Assembly (NCBI RefSeq): GCF_000773975.1
Contig: NZ_JRUQ01000028.1
Coordinates: 1 to 64,000, forward strand
Origin: Erwinia typographi
Lineage (GTDB): Bacteria > Pseudomonadota > Gammaproteobacteria > Enterobacterales > Enterobacteriaceae
DNA length: 64,000 nt
Direction: 5' to 3'
Part shown: positions 29,413 through 39,915 of the stretch, piece by piece
Numbering within the stretch: the first letter of the stretch is position 1
Layout: the number at the start of each line of letters is the position of its first letter
Position numbers and translations under genes: made by a program
Notes under the pieces: model-generated
Database searches by the model: none
The model's input: only the letters and a program-made list of their open reading frames with translations
Told to the model about the DNA's origin: nothing

Positions 29413-29961
29413 TCAGGCTGGCAGGTCGCTGAGATGATGAAAGCGACGATCCATATACAGCAGCGGAGCGGCATCCGCGCGAGGATGGCTCACGCTGGTC
29501 ACTTCGCCGAGGAAAATACCGTGCGAATGCCAGTCTACAATCTTTGCCAGACGGCATTCGAAAGAGACCAGCGCCTCTGCGCATACCGGCAGGCCTGCGG
29601 CAGAGGTCATCCAGTTGCCGGTCTGAAAGCGCTCAGCCCGACGCGCCGAGCTGCTGAAAATTTCCACCAGTGAGACAGCCTCTTTTGCCAGCACGTTGAC
29701 GCAGAAGCTTCCCGCTTGCTGAATCAGGCCAAACATTGAGGCGCTGCGGTTGACGCAGACCAGCAATGTCGGCGGTTCTGCACTGACCGAAGTGACGGCC
29801 GTAGCAATCATACCGCCCTGCTCGCCACCGTGGCTGGTAGTGATTAGGCAGACGCCCGCCGGGAGAAAACGCATTCCTCCACGATAAGCATCGGCAACGA
29901 TCGCCGCTTCATCAGCGACAGTGGAAGGTTGTATTGCAATCGTTTTTATAGACTCTGTCAT
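29413..29961 (-). CDS. RutF-like flavin reductase
   Basis: A 182-residue FMN reductase of the flavin reductase-like (HpaC/RutF) family. It supplies reduced flavin to a monooxygenase. Motifs: FLPAGVCLITTSHGG near residue 32, the binding segment SAEPPTLLVCVNRSAS near residue 55 and FQTGNWMTSAAGLPVC near residue 107. ATG 29961 follows CAGG by seven bases. It is the last gene of the operon; its natural partner is the RutA-like monooxygenase at the operon's other end. In E. coli rutF likewise recycles FMN for RutA. The symbol is withheld because the pathway substrate may differ. Confidence 0.87.
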   Translation of the reverse strand: MTESIKTIAIQPSTVADEAAIVADAYRGGMRFLPAGVCLITTSHGGEQGGMIATAVTSVSAEPPTLLVCVNRSASMFGLIQQAGSFCVNVLAKEAVSLVEIFSSSARRAERFQTGNWMTSAAGLPVCAEALVSFECRLAKIVDWHSHGIFLGEVTSVSHPRADAAPLLYMDRRFHHLSDLPA

Positions 29962-30012
29962 CGACAAACCTGTCTCGTTTTTGCCATTGCTGGCCTGTAA
30001 ATGTTCTGCGTT

Positions 30013-31020
30013 TTACCAGCGGGTCACGCGGCCTTCGACAGGATGATGCGGATCGACCGGGCCGAGGCTGGAGCCTTTACCGGGCGAAACCAGCTGATCG
30101 CAAAACGCCTCATCTTCTGCGGTCCACGGACAGTCCATCGCGGCCATCGCGTCCTGCCACTGTTCAAAGGTGCGCGGGCCGGCAAGAGTGCTGGTGACCA
30201 GGCGGTTGCGCATCACCCACATCTGCGCAAGATGCGCCGGCTTACGACCCGTGCGTTCCGCGTACTCCGCCAGATCGCTCGCCACCTTCAGCGATTCTGG
30301 ACGCCATTCGGCTTCCATCATCCGCGGATCGGCGCGCCCTGCCCGGCTGTTGCTGTCCGGCGTCGCGCCCTGACGATACTTGCCGGTGAGGATACCACGC
30401 GCCAGCGGGCTGTAGCAGACCGTTCCCGCGCCAAAGTAGGCCGCTGAAGGCAGGATCTCGACTTCCGCCTCACGGTTGGCAAGATTATATAACGGTTGTG
30501 TCGCAACCGGCCCGGCGATGCCCGCTTCACGAGCCAGCCGCACCGTTTCGGCCAGGCGCCACGCTTTAAAATTCGACACGGCAAAATAGCCGATTTTTCC
30601 TTCACGGATCAAGTCGGCGAAGGCAAGCACCATCTCCTCCAGCGGCGCGCTGAAATCCGCCTTGTGCATATAGAGAATATCAATGTAGTCAGTTGCCAGG
30701 CGCGTCAGCGACCCGTGAACCGCCTCGCGTATCCATTTGCGGGACATGCCGCGCTGGTTCGGGCCTTCACCCATCGGATTGCCGACTTTCGTCGCCAGCA
30801 CCCAGCTGTTGCGGGACTGAGCAATCGCCCGCCCGACCACGCGCTCCGATTCGCCTTTGTTATACATGTCGGCGGTATCGATAAAATTGACCCCGCCGTC
30901 ACGCGCGGCGGCGATAATACGCTGCGAGGTGGTTTCGTCAGTGACGCCACCAAACATCATCGTTCCCAGGCAAATTTCTGAAACCTTCAGCCCACTGCGT
31001 CCCAAATAGCGGTATTGCAT
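30013..31020 (-). CDS. aldo/keto reductase
   Basis: A 335-residue NADPH-dependent aldo/keto reductase (YajO/Tas-like group). The opening MQYRYLGRSGLKVSEICLGT and the catalytic tetrad regions are present: FIDTADMYNKGESE (Asp, Tyr), a Lys in VLATKVGNP and a His in ILYMHKAD. ATG 31020 has an AGAGGA eight bases upstream; the longer open frame lacks a ribosome-binding site. Within this operon a likely job is reducing the aldehyde released by the RutD/RutC-like steps, which in E. coli is malonic semialdehyde reduced by RutE/YdfG. That role is inferred. Confidence 0.88.
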   Translation of the reverse strand: MQYRYLGRSGLKVSEICLGTMMFGGVTDETTSQRIIAAARDGGVNFIDTADMYNKGESERVVGRAIAQSRNSWVLATKVGNPMGEGPNQRGMSRKWIREAVHGSLTRLATDYIDILYMHKADFSAPLEEMVLAFADLIREGKIGYFAVSNFKAWRLAETVRLAREAGIAGPVATQPLYNLANREAEVEILPSAAYFGAGTVCYSPLARGILTGKYRQGATPDSNSRAGRADPRMMEAEWRPESLKVASDLAEYAERTGRKPAHLAQMWVMRNRLVTSTLAGPRTFEQWQDAMAAMDCPWTAEDEAFCDQLVSPGKGSSLGPVDPHHPVEGRVTRW

Positions 31021-31087
31021 GTCAAGCGTCCTCTGTTTAGCGGCGGTGGAGCAGACTGCGCGCCTGCTCCCCGGCCAGCCGGTTCGG

Positions 31088-31489
31088 TCAGGATGGAATG
31101 ATCGCCGTTGCCGCAATCTCAACGAGAAACTCCGGCCGCACCATCTCCAGCTTCACGCAGAAGCGAGCGGGCAGGATCGCCGGGAAGTAGCTGACGTAGA
31201 TCTCATTAAATTTATGGTAGTCCTCCAGATTGCGCAGGAAGATCTGATTCATCACCACATGATCCATGCTGCTGCCAGCTGATTCCAGCACCACCTTGAT
31301 GCTGTCGAGCACCCGACGAGTTTGTACTTCAATATCACCCACGCCGACAATGCTACCATCAACAGGATCGGTTGAGAGCATACCGGCGACAGAGACGTGG
31401 TTGCCCGCTTTCACTCCCCAGTTAAGGTGATTAAGGCCAGTGGCCGTTTTGCCGATGATCCATCCTTGCGGATTAATTGCCTGATTCAT
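31088..31489 (-). CDS. RidA/RutC-like family protein (operon copy)
   Basis: A 133-residue Rid-family protein, placed between the importer genes and the aldo/keto reductase. Visible features are GNHVSVAGMLSTDPVDGSIVG near residue 30, SSMDHVVMNQIFLRNLEDY near residue 73 and the terminal PARFCVKLEMVRPEFLVEIAA. The Arg in ARFCVKLEM sits where active RidA proteins carry their substrate-binding Arg. In the Rut pathway RutC accelerates hydrolysis or deamination of the aminoacrylate intermediate, and the context suggests a similar enamine-clearing role. ATG 31489 follows AGGAG by six bases. Confidence 0.88.
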   Translation of the reverse strand: MNQAINPQGWIIGKTATGLNHLNWGVKAGNHVSVAGMLSTDPVDGSIVGVGDIEVQTRRVLDSIKVVLESAGSSMDHVVMNQIFLRNLEDYHKFNEIYVSYFPAILPARFCVKLEMVRPEFLVEIAATAIIPS

Positions 31490-31532
31490 ATGCTTCTCCT
31501 GGTTTGGGCCTCGGCCCAGCGTTTAACAATAA

Positions 31533-32474
31533 CTACCGTCCCGATCCCCGCAGGAAAGGACGACCTAAATCTCCCGGCGCAGCGCCCGCCCGTCCCATCA
31601 TGATCCAGGCGACAAGCGCGACTGCGAAGGGCATCGCCATCAGCAGCGAAGGCGCGATATTGATGCCCAGATACTGCCCCTGAAACTGCAAGGCTTCGAG
31701 CAGGCCGAGCACGATGGCGACCATTAGCACCCGCAGCGGCTTCCAGCGGGCAAAAATGGCGATGGCGATAGCCAGATAGCCTCGTCCAGCGGTCATGTTA
31801 TCCACGAAGGTTCCGCCGGAGGCGACGATACACAGATAGGCCCCGCCCAGTCCCGCCATCAGACCGGTGAACAGGGTTGCGCTGAAACGTAACCCCAGCA
31901 CGTTGTGGCCCGCCGCATCGGCCGCCAGCGCATTTTCGCCCACGGCGCGCAGCAGCAATCCAGAACGGGTAAAACGGAAGGTGAACCACAGTCCAAGAGT
32001 CACCAGCACGGCCAGATAGAACACCGGGCTTTGTGAAAAAATGGCCCGGCCAACCACCGGGAGTTCTGACAGTCCCGGCAGCTTCAGCATGGTGACGGAA
32101 CGCATCGATCCCGCAGCGGGCGCGCCACTCAGCCAGAGCTGGCGAATCAGGGAAGTGGCCCCTACGGCGAATAAGTTAAAGCCAATGCCCATCACAATCT
32201 GATTGGCACGCGCCAGCACCGTACCCGCAGCCAGCACGGCGGCGGCCAGCAGCCCGCCCAGCATACCTGCCCCCAGCGCCAACACCGGCGAGCCGGTCAG
32301 CGCCAGCCCAAGCGCAGAGGCCGAAGCGCCAAACAGCATCAATCCTTCAAGCCCAATGGTGAACACCCCAGCGCGTTCGGAAACGCTTTCGCCCAGCGCG
32401 GCCAGCAGCACCGGCACGCAAAGACGCAGGCCCCCCGCCAGAAACAGCGCCAGCGTTACAGCGTTGAATTCCAT
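31533..32474 (-). CDS. BMP-type nucleoside ABC importer permease 2
   Basis: A 313-residue permease of the BPD_transp_2 family (YufQ/NupQ-like). It has about eight hydrophobic segments and the family feature GVFTIGLEGLMLFGASASALG near residue 37. The family-typical loop FRFTRSGLLLRAVGENALAADAAG is near residue 167. The ATG overlaps the end of the upstream permease by 19 bases, so translation is coupled. The pair would form the heterodimeric channel for the binding protein at 35059. Confidence 0.88.
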   Translation of the reverse strand: MEFNAVTLALFLAGGLRLCVPVLLAALGESVSERAGVFTIGLEGLMLFGASASALGLALTGSPVLALGAGMLGGLLAAAVLAAGTVLARANQIVMGIGFNLFAVGATSLIRQLWLSGAPAAGSMRSVTMLKLPGLSELPVVGRAIFSQSPVFYLAVLVTLGLWFTFRFTRSGLLLRAVGENALAADAAGHNVLGLRFSATLFTGLMAGLGGAYLCIVASGGTFVDNMTAGRGYLAIAIAIFARWKPLRVLMVAIVLGLLEALQFQGQYLGINIAPSLLMAMPFAVALVAWIMMGRAGAAPGDLGRPFLRGSGR

Positions 32475-33545
32475 ACCGGCCTCCCTTTAACCAGCATCAC
32501 GCCGCTCATCACCGCCAGCAGCAGGATCGGCAGCCCACCCAGCACATCGGCTAAGGCCGCCGGAATTGAAAACGTACTTTGCAGAGCCAGCGCCGCGCTG
32601 TTGATCGCGCCAAAATAGAGCGAGACGATCGCCGCGCCAAATGGCTCCAGCCCCGCAAGGAATGAAACCGCCAGCCCTTCAAAGCCCAATCCCGAAGAGA
32701 AACCGTCGATCAGCCGATACTGCACGCCGAGCACTTCAAACGTGCCCGCCAGACCGCTGATGCCGCCGGAAATCGCCATGCTGGCGAGCACGGTTCTGGT
32801 CGCCGACTGCCCCTGAAACTGCACAAAACGCGGGCTCTGGCCACTGGCTCTCAGCTTCAGGCCGAAGGCGCTGTGCTTCAGCAGTATCCAGACGGCCAGC
32901 GCCAGAATCAGGGCGAGAAACACGCCAGCGTGCAGGCGAGTTCCTTCAATCACCGGCTGAAACACCCCGCCAGGCGGAAGCTGGGCAGACATATTGAAGT
33001 TGGAGCCGACGGGACGCATCGGCCCCTGCACCAGATACTTCAGGAAGTAGATAGCGATAAAGTTCATCATCAGCGTAACGATGATTTCATCAATACCGCG
33101 CCAGACTTTCAGCACGGCAGGGATCAGCCCCCAGATTGCGCCACAAAGCGCGCCGCTGAGGATCGCCAGAGGAAGCAGTGCCGGGCCAATATCGCCAAAG
33201 GCCAGAAAAGGCAGCATCGCCCCTGTCGCGCCCATCTGTAGCTGCCCTTCCCCTCCGAGGTTAAACATGCCGCCACGGATAGCGACCAGCGCGCCCAGCG
33301 CCACCAGCAGGCGGGGCGTCATAAACACCAGGGTGTCGGATAGCGCGCGAATATTGCCAAATGCGCCGTCAAAGGCAATGGTGATAGCGGATTGCAGAGG
33401 AACGCCCATCGCGGCAATCAGCGCCAGCCCCAGAATCAGCGACCCGACGAAGGCGCTGAGCGTGACCCATAATGAACGCGAGGCGCCGAGCTTGCTTAGC
33501 GCCCGGCGCAGCGACCCGCTGGTTTCAGCCAGGAGTTTTACCGAT

Positions 33546-33553
<8 letters not shown>
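32456..33553 (-). CDS. BMP-type nucleoside ABC importer permease 1
   Basis: A 365-residue permease (YufP/NupP-like). About nine hydrophobic segments are apparent. Family signatures are RGGMFNLGGEGQLQMGATGA near residue 94 and FGLKLRASGQSPRFVQFQGQ near residue 225. The N-terminal 40 residues (ETSGSLRRALSKLG) are an extra cytosolic leader. The start ATG 33553 overlaps the ATPase stop and follows AGGAGAACAAC. Overlaps on both sides place it firmly in the operon. Confidence 0.88.
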
Positions 33554-35054
<1,501 letters not shown>

Positions 35055-35058
35055 GCTG

Positions 35059-36024
35059 TTAATCCTCAATCTTGATCTTGCCAGCCTTCAGCTCATCGAC
35101 AACCTTGAACACTTTGTCCTGCACATCCTTGCCGACGTGAGCAAAGGGCGTTTTGAGCGTCCAGCCGTTGGTAGAAAGATTCTCCGTAATAATCCGGTTG
35201 CCAAGCTGGTGGTCGGCGAAGTGTTTGCCGATATCGGCGTAGGACTTATCGAAGTTCATCACCGTTGAGGTCATCACCGAATTCGGGAAGGATGCTGACT
35301 GGTCGGTGTAAGAGCCGATGGTCAGCACGCCTTCTTCATCGGCGGCCTGCTGAATCCCGGCATCAGCGGTATCGGCTGCAGGAATAACAAAATCCGCTCC
35401 GCGAGCGATGGCCCCGGTAGCGATTTCTTTGGCGCGCGCAACGTCGGTGAAGGAGCCGACATAGGCAGAATCCACCACTATTTTAGGATTAGCGTAAGCG
35501 GCACCTTTTTTGATGAACTGCACGGTGCGCTCGGCGGAAGGGATTGGCTCGCCGCTGATCACCGCAATATGGCCCGTTTTACTTGCCGTTGCGGCCAGTA
35601 CGCCAAGCACAAAGCCGTACTCGTCCCAGTCAACCGACCAGGCCGAGTAGTTCGGCAGGTTGGCCGTTGAGCCTTCATAGGAGTAGAGCACAAACTGGGT
35701 ATCAGGGAAGGAAGGAGCCACTTCCTTGATCGCGGCTGAATAGCCTGAGGAGTGGGCGATAATCAGCTTCACGCCGTCAGAAGCCAGCTGGCGCAGCACG
35801 GAAGGCGCGGATTCATAGGTGGTATGCTCAAGGTAGCTGGGCGTAAAGCCCTCTTTGGTCGCCATCGCCTTGAAGGCGCCATAGCCCGCCATATCCCAGG
35901 AGCCCTGAGTGACAGTTTGAGTAAACAGCGCCGCAACGCGGGGTTTACTCTCCTCTGCGTGCGCCACTGAGGCAAAACCGATCGCAGCCGAGACGGCAGC
36001 AGCCAACATCATTTTCATATTCAT
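35059..36024 (-). CDS. BMP/PnrA-type substrate-binding protein
   Basis: A 321-residue periplasmic binding protein of the BMP (basic membrane protein, PnrA-like) family, which mainly binds purine and pyrimidine nucleosides. The Sec signal peptide ends AHA near residue 23. It lacks a lipobox. The mature part has VTQGSWDMAGYGAFKAM near residue 40 and KTGHIAVISGEPIPSAERT near residue 150. Because its operon carries a RutA-like enzyme, its ligand should tell what the pathway degrades. The nearest guess is a nucleoside or a modified heterocycle. Confidence 0.9.
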   Translation of the reverse strand: MNMKMMLAAAVSAAIGFASVAHAEESKPRVAALFTQTVTQGSWDMAGYGAFKAMATKEGFTPSYLEHTTYESAPSVLRQLASDGVKLIIAHSSGYSAAIKEVAPSFPDTQFVLYSYEGSTANLPNYSAWSVDWDEYGFVLGVLAATASKTGHIAVISGEPIPSAERTVQFIKKGAAYANPKIVVDSAYVGSFTDVARAKEIATGAIARGADFVIPAADTADAGIQQAADEEGVLTIGSYTDQSASFPNSVMTSTVMNFDKSYADIGKHFADHQLGNRIITENLSTNGWTLKTPFAHVGKDVQDKVFKVVDELKAGKIKIED

Positions 36025-36107
36025 AGCGCAACTCCTGGCAACCCGCTTCGCGGGGAAGATGATTCATAATGAGGCTAAGGAGCACTCAGCCTGAACGGTA
36101 CGACAGG

Positions 36108-37229
36108 TCAACTTTTCACTGATTTTTGATAAGCGCGGGCGTTGGTGTTCACCCCCTGCTGTTCAAGCACTTCCAGCACTTCGGTTCCTACCGTGCGCAG
36201 GTCGTCGATAAAGTCCGGCACAATCACCGTTACCCCATCAAGCCGCGCGCCTTTAATAATTGACGCCAGCGTGTTGCCAATGGTCTCTGGCGATCCCACC
36301 AGTGCGGCGCGCGTCATCGAATTACGCTGTTCGCCCTGCGAGACAAAGCGCTGCGCCATGGTGTTCTGCTTAAAGCTCTTATCGCCGGAATATTCGCGGG
36401 TCTGGTTGTCCAGCGCGACGGTATCGACGCCAGCGTCATACAGCGCCACGCGCTCACGCGCCTCAGCATCGGTAGCTCCCGGCACAATGGTGAACAGCCC
36501 GTAGGTTTTGAAGTCAGGCTTTCCTTGCCGGGCGGCGAGCTCTTTGGCGCGCAGGCCGGTTTTGATGAAATCGTCGTGATCTGACCCCAGCATGAAGCTG
36601 GCGGTGCAATGCTCCATCGTGAAGAGGAAGCCACGGTCTGACGCGCCGGCACAAATAATCGGCGGCGGAGTGACCGGTTTCGGGTTAGACATGCAGTCAG
36701 TGAGCTGATAGTGCTTGCCCTGATGATCCACGCGATCTTCGGTCCAGAGGCGTTTCAGCACGGTCAGCCATTCCGCCGCCAGCTCATAGCGCTCGGCATG
36801 ATCCAGATCCATCCACAGGCCCATCTGCCCCTGATCGGTCGGGTTCGATCCCGACACGATATTCAGCGCAAATCGCCCTTGCGAAATTTGATCGAGCACC
36901 GCCGTCATTTTGGCGACTACCGCCGGGTGGAACACCATAGTGTGAACCGTGCCCCACACGCCGATCCGGCTGGTGGCCTCAGCCAGACCGGCCATGGTGG
37001 TCAGGCTTTCCAGCGTAATGTCCCAGTGGCGTGAAGGCCCGCCATAGCCGCGCCATTTCGCCATCGCCAGCGCAAAATCAAAGCCAAGCTGTTCGGCCAG
37101 CAGGGTCACTTCTTTGTTGTAATCGTAAGTCGCCGGTAGCTGAGGACTGGTGGTCGACGTGATCCAGCCGCCGTTGCCTACCGGAAGAAACACGCCAAAC
37201 TCAACGTTGCGAGGGTCATTACTGCTCAT
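36108..37229 (-). CDS. RutA-like flavin-dependent monooxygenase
   Basis: A 373-residue luciferase-like FMN monooxygenase of the group that includes pyrimidine monooxygenase RutA, which opens the uracil ring between N3 and C4 by flavin-N5-peroxide chemistry. Matches to the RutA pattern include FGVFLPVGNGGWI at the N-terminus, LGFDFALAMAKWRGYGG near residue 47, SRIGVWGTVHTM near residue 86 and FALNIVSGSNPTDQGQMGLW near residue 117. Similarity is partial, and residues that differ from E. coli RutA around the pocket leave the substrate open. The ATG overlaps the hydrolase stop (ATGA). Reduced flavin probably comes from the reductase at 29413. Confidence 0.87.
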   Translation of the reverse strand: MSSNDPRNVEFGVFLPVGNGGWITSTTSPQLPATYDYNKEVTLLAEQLGFDFALAMAKWRGYGGPSRHWDITLESLTTMAGLAEATSRIGVWGTVHTMVFHPAVVAKMTAVLDQISQGRFALNIVSGSNPTDQGQMGLWMDLDHAERYELAAEWLTVLKRLWTEDRVDHQGKHYQLTDCMSNPKPVTPPPIICAGASDRGFLFTMEHCTASFMLGSDHDDFIKTGLRAKELAARQGKPDFKTYGLFTIVPGATDAEARERVALYDAGVDTVALDNQTREYSGDKSFKQNTMAQRFVSQGEQRNSMTRAALVGSPETIGNTLASIIKGARLDGVTVIVPDFIDDLRTVGTEVLEVLEQQGVNTNARAYQKSVKS

Positions 37230-38050
37230 GAAGGACTCCTTAATGAAGGCGCTGACCAGTGGACACCCGCCAGAAAGTCGCGCGCAATTTGGTTAAACAT
37301 GCTGGTTTCAGTCTCGGAGTAGCTATGCCCGCCCTGCGGTACGATGGTCAGCTCGGCTCCGGGGATCTCTCCGGCAAGTAGCCGCGACTGATACGGCGGC
37401 GTCAGAATGTCATCCTGCGCGCAGGTCACCAGGGTCGGCGTTTTGATTAACGGCAAGTAAGCGCTGGCATCGTGCGCCATAATCGCGTCGATACGGCTGA
37501 GCACGACTTCGCGCTCGGGGAACTTGCTGACCGAGGCCAGCAGCGCTGGCGACAGCAATTCCGCGTTGGCTCTCACATGCTCCGGCGGGTAGAGGAACAG
37601 CGCGCTGCCATGCACATACTCCTCCAGCGTGCTGCCCACCAGTAAGGCGCGGCGCATACGGAAGCACCAGTTAAAATGCGGGTCCGATTTCCCCCAGCTG
37701 GCATACAGCACCAGACCAGCCAGCAGATCGGGATGGCGGGCGGCGAGGATCTGCCCAATGGCTCCGCCGGTAGAGTGGCCAATGAGTACCGGCCGTTCCA
37801 GATGCAGGGACTCAATCAGCGCCTGCAAATCATCGACTAACGTCTCGATGCTGTAGGGCCCTGCCGGATGATCGGAAGCGCCAGCACCGCGCTGGTCATA
37901 GGTCACCACGGTGAAGTCTTTAGCAAAGGCCTCAACCTGCGGCTGCCAGTACGCAGCCGTTCCCCCCAGCCCGGAAACAAAGATAATGACCGGTCCCGTT
38001 CCCTGAATGGCGTAATGGGTGCTTATTCCGTTAGTCATGATGCTCGGCAT
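37226..38050 (-). CDS. RutD-like alpha/beta hydrolase
   Basis: A 274-residue alpha/beta hydrolase, first gene of the operon. The catalytic Ser lies in IGHSTGG near residue 95, an Asp in CAQDDILTP near residue 220 and the His in PQGGHSYSE near residue 248. Sequence blocks shared with E. coli RutD, such as VSGLGGTAAYWQPQ, TYDQRGAGASD and LFLYPPEH, go beyond the general fold. RutD speeds hydrolysis of aminoacrylate to malonic semialdehyde in uracil breakdown. ATG 38050 has AGGA seven bases upstream. No RutB-type amidohydrolase lies beside it. Confidence 0.87.
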   Translation of the reverse strand: MPSIMTNGISTHYAIQGTGPVIIFVSGLGGTAAYWQPQVEAFAKDFTVVTYDQRGAGASDHPAGPYSIETLVDDLQALIESLHLERPVLIGHSTGGAIGQILAARHPDLLAGLVLYASWGKSDPHFNWCFRMRRALLVGSTLEEYVHGSALFLYPPEHVRANAELLSPALLASVSKFPEREVVLSRIDAIMAHDASAYLPLIKTPTLVTCAQDDILTPPYQSRLLAGEIPGAELTIVPQGGHSYSETETSMFNQIARDFLAGVHWSAPSLRSPS

Positions 38051-38313
38051 CTCTCAATCCTCATTGAAGTCTTGCCTGATCCCGTCAGGTTCTGAAGTAA
38101 GCGATGACTAATAAATAACATGGTGGTTGCGTCGGTCAGTAATACCGTATGCAGCACGCCGCGTTGCCGGTATTAGAACGCCGCCGCGCAGGAAAACCCG
38201 TGTAAAATAAACCGTTTAATTAAAACGATTATTACCCAGAGAATAAGAAAAACTTATTAAGCTCAGCAGTCATCCCGTCCTGCTAAAAGAGATAAATAGC
38301 CGGGCAGAGGAGA
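38051..38313. promoter_or_regulatory. promoter region of the Rut-like operon
   Basis: The 263 bases between the LysR gene and the first operon gene hold no coding frame. AT-rich sequence with the imperfect palindrome CGTTTAATTAAAACG (about 38212-38226) fits the T-N11-A type spacing used by LysR regulators, but the assignment is tentative. Confidence 0.35.
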
Positions 38314-39201
38314 TTAATTAAACGCCCGGCAGACATGTTTAAGAAACTGATGGGCGGCAAAAGAAAGAGAGCGATCGCGATGGACGCAAATTTCAATCGT
38401 GGCTGACTGCATCGCTTCATGGTCAATCGGAATAGCGCGCAGCAGATTCTGTTCGATCTCTTTCTTCGCTATCTGTTCGGGTCCAATGGTGAGCGTGCGG
38501 CCAGCAAGCGCCATCGCCTTGGTTAACTCAAGATTATTGGTGTTCACGATGGAGTGCGGATGCAAATGCAGGCCACGGGTGATTTTATCGAAGGTCTGCC
38601 TTAGCCCGAAGCTGGTGACCGGCAGCGCGACGGGGTAAGAGCAGATATCTTCCAGCGTCAGGGAGCGATGCTGTGCCAGAGGGTGCTTTGGCGAAACCAG
38701 GCACTGAATTGGTGCAGGACAGCGCTTAACCACTTCGATGCCCGGGCGATCGCCCATGTTAAAAACAATGCCGATATCAATTTCATCACGGCTGATGGCT
38801 TCAATGGTGCGATCCGAAGATTCGCTGTTGATTGAAAACTGAATTGCCGGATAATTTTCATTAAATTCAGTCATGATGCGCGGCAGAATGGCCTGCACCA
38901 CTGCCTCAATTACCCAGATTTTGACCTCGCCTTCCCGCAGCCCTTTTAAGTTCTGAATGGATTCATGGATGCGATCCAAATCGCGGCACATTTTGCGGGT
39001 GAAGCGCTCCAGCATCATTCCTGCCGGGGTCAGACGGATGCCGGTATTGCTGCGTTCTAACAGCATCACGCCCAGGCTGTGCTCTAATAATGAGATCTGC
39101 CGACTGATCGCTGAAGGCGCAACGTGCAAACGATCTGCGGCACGGCGGATCGAGCCGGTTTCGGCTACCTCATTGAAATATTTATAAGTATTTAAATTCA
39201 T
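38314..39201 (-). CDS. LysR-family regulator upstream of the Rut-like operon
   Basis: A 295-residue LysR regulator. The N-terminal helix-turn-helix is clear (GSIRRAADRLHVAPSAISRQ, residues 16-35). The effector domain follows with the usual DIGIVFNMGDRPGIEV segment near residue 140. ATG 39201 lies behind CAGGG; the upstream in-frame ATG at 39246 adds an Arg/Pro-rich leader unlike the family. It is co-oriented with the operon and 263 bases ahead of it. E. coli controls rut with the TetR-type RutR, so a LysR here points to a different inducer. Confidence 0.86.
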   Translation of the reverse strand: MNLNTYKYFNEVAETGSIRRAADRLHVAPSAISRQISLLEHSLGVMLLERSNTGIRLTPAGMMLERFTRKMCRDLDRIHESIQNLKGLREGEVKIWVIEAVVQAILPRIMTEFNENYPAIQFSINSESSDRTIEAISRDEIDIGIVFNMGDRPGIEVVKRCPAPIQCLVSPKHPLAQHRSLTLEDICSYPVALPVTSFGLRQTFDKITRGLHLHPHSIVNTNNLELTKAMALAGRTLTIGPEQIAKKEIEQNLLRAIPIDHEAMQSATIEICVHRDRSLSFAAHQFLKHVCRAFN

Positions 39202-39416
39202 TGCTTGCCCTGGCGCTTGCGGTCGACGTCTTCCCAGACCTGTCAATGCAATTTTGATACCAGCAGCGCCGGGTCGGTGTTGCCATTTGGCTTACGCGAT
39301 CCCTCTCTGGAGCTCCAGGGGTGGATTTAGCCCCGGCGGATCGCTATGATCCCGTAGTCAGGTCTTGCCTGTAAGATCCCTTTATTTCTTCTGCTTTGCA
39401 CAATCACAACGACACC

Positions 39417-39914
39417 ATGACTCAGCTACGCTATTTAAACGGTTATCCCGCAACAATTATTACTCAGGTTCAGTCGCTGTTCGATCAGGGTAAGCTTGGC
39501 CTGTGGCTGGAAAAGAAATATCCGGACCCGCACGCCATCCAGAGTGATAAGTCGCTTTACCAGTTCGTGGGGGAACTGAAGCAGCGCTACCTGAAGAACG
39601 CCCCGGCCTTATCAAAGGTGATGTTCGACAATAAGCAAAACCCCATCAAAGGCACGTTGGGGACCAACACTTTTGTTTCCCGCGTGCAGGGCGGCAAGCT
39701 GAAAGCCAATAATGAGATCAGGATTGCGACCCTGTTCCGCGAAGGGCCTGAAGACTTTCTGCGGATGATCGTGGTTCATGAATTAGCGCACCTGAAAGAG
39801 AAAGATCACAACAAAGCTTTCTACCAGCTCTGCTGCCATATGGAGCCGGACTATCATCAGCTGGAATTTGATATGCGCGTCTGGCTGAACTGGCGCGAGA
39901 TAAAGCAGTCGTGA
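39417..39914 (+). CDS. ygjP: YgjP-like metallohydrolase (UTP pyrophosphatase family)
   Basis: A 165-residue zinc-metallopeptidase-fold protein (DUF45/WLM). It has the gluzincin-like motif VHELAHLKEKDHN near residue 124, giving two His and a further His, and matches E. coli YgjP along its length (SRVQGGKLKA, YQLCCHMEP). E. coli YgjP has been reported to act on UTP. The start is ATG 39417, aligning with the E. coli N-terminus; an upstream TTG exists, and the ribosome-binding site is weak. The gene is backbone, separated here from rlmG by about 17 kb of inserted genes. Confidence 0.9.
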   Translation: MTQLRYLNGYPATIITQVQSLFDQGKLGLWLEKKYPDPHAIQSDKSLYQFVGELKQRYLKNAPALSKVMFDNKQNPIKGTLGTNTFVSRVQGGKLKANNEIRIATLFREGPEDFLRMIVVHELAHLKEKDHNKAFYQLCCHMEPDYHQLEFDMRVWLNWREIKQS

Positions 39915-39915
39915 T

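Noticed and set aside
36835..36855. tRNA T-arm-like word GGTTCGATCCC
   Set aside because: Lies inside the RutA-like gene and no cloverleaf can be formed around it.
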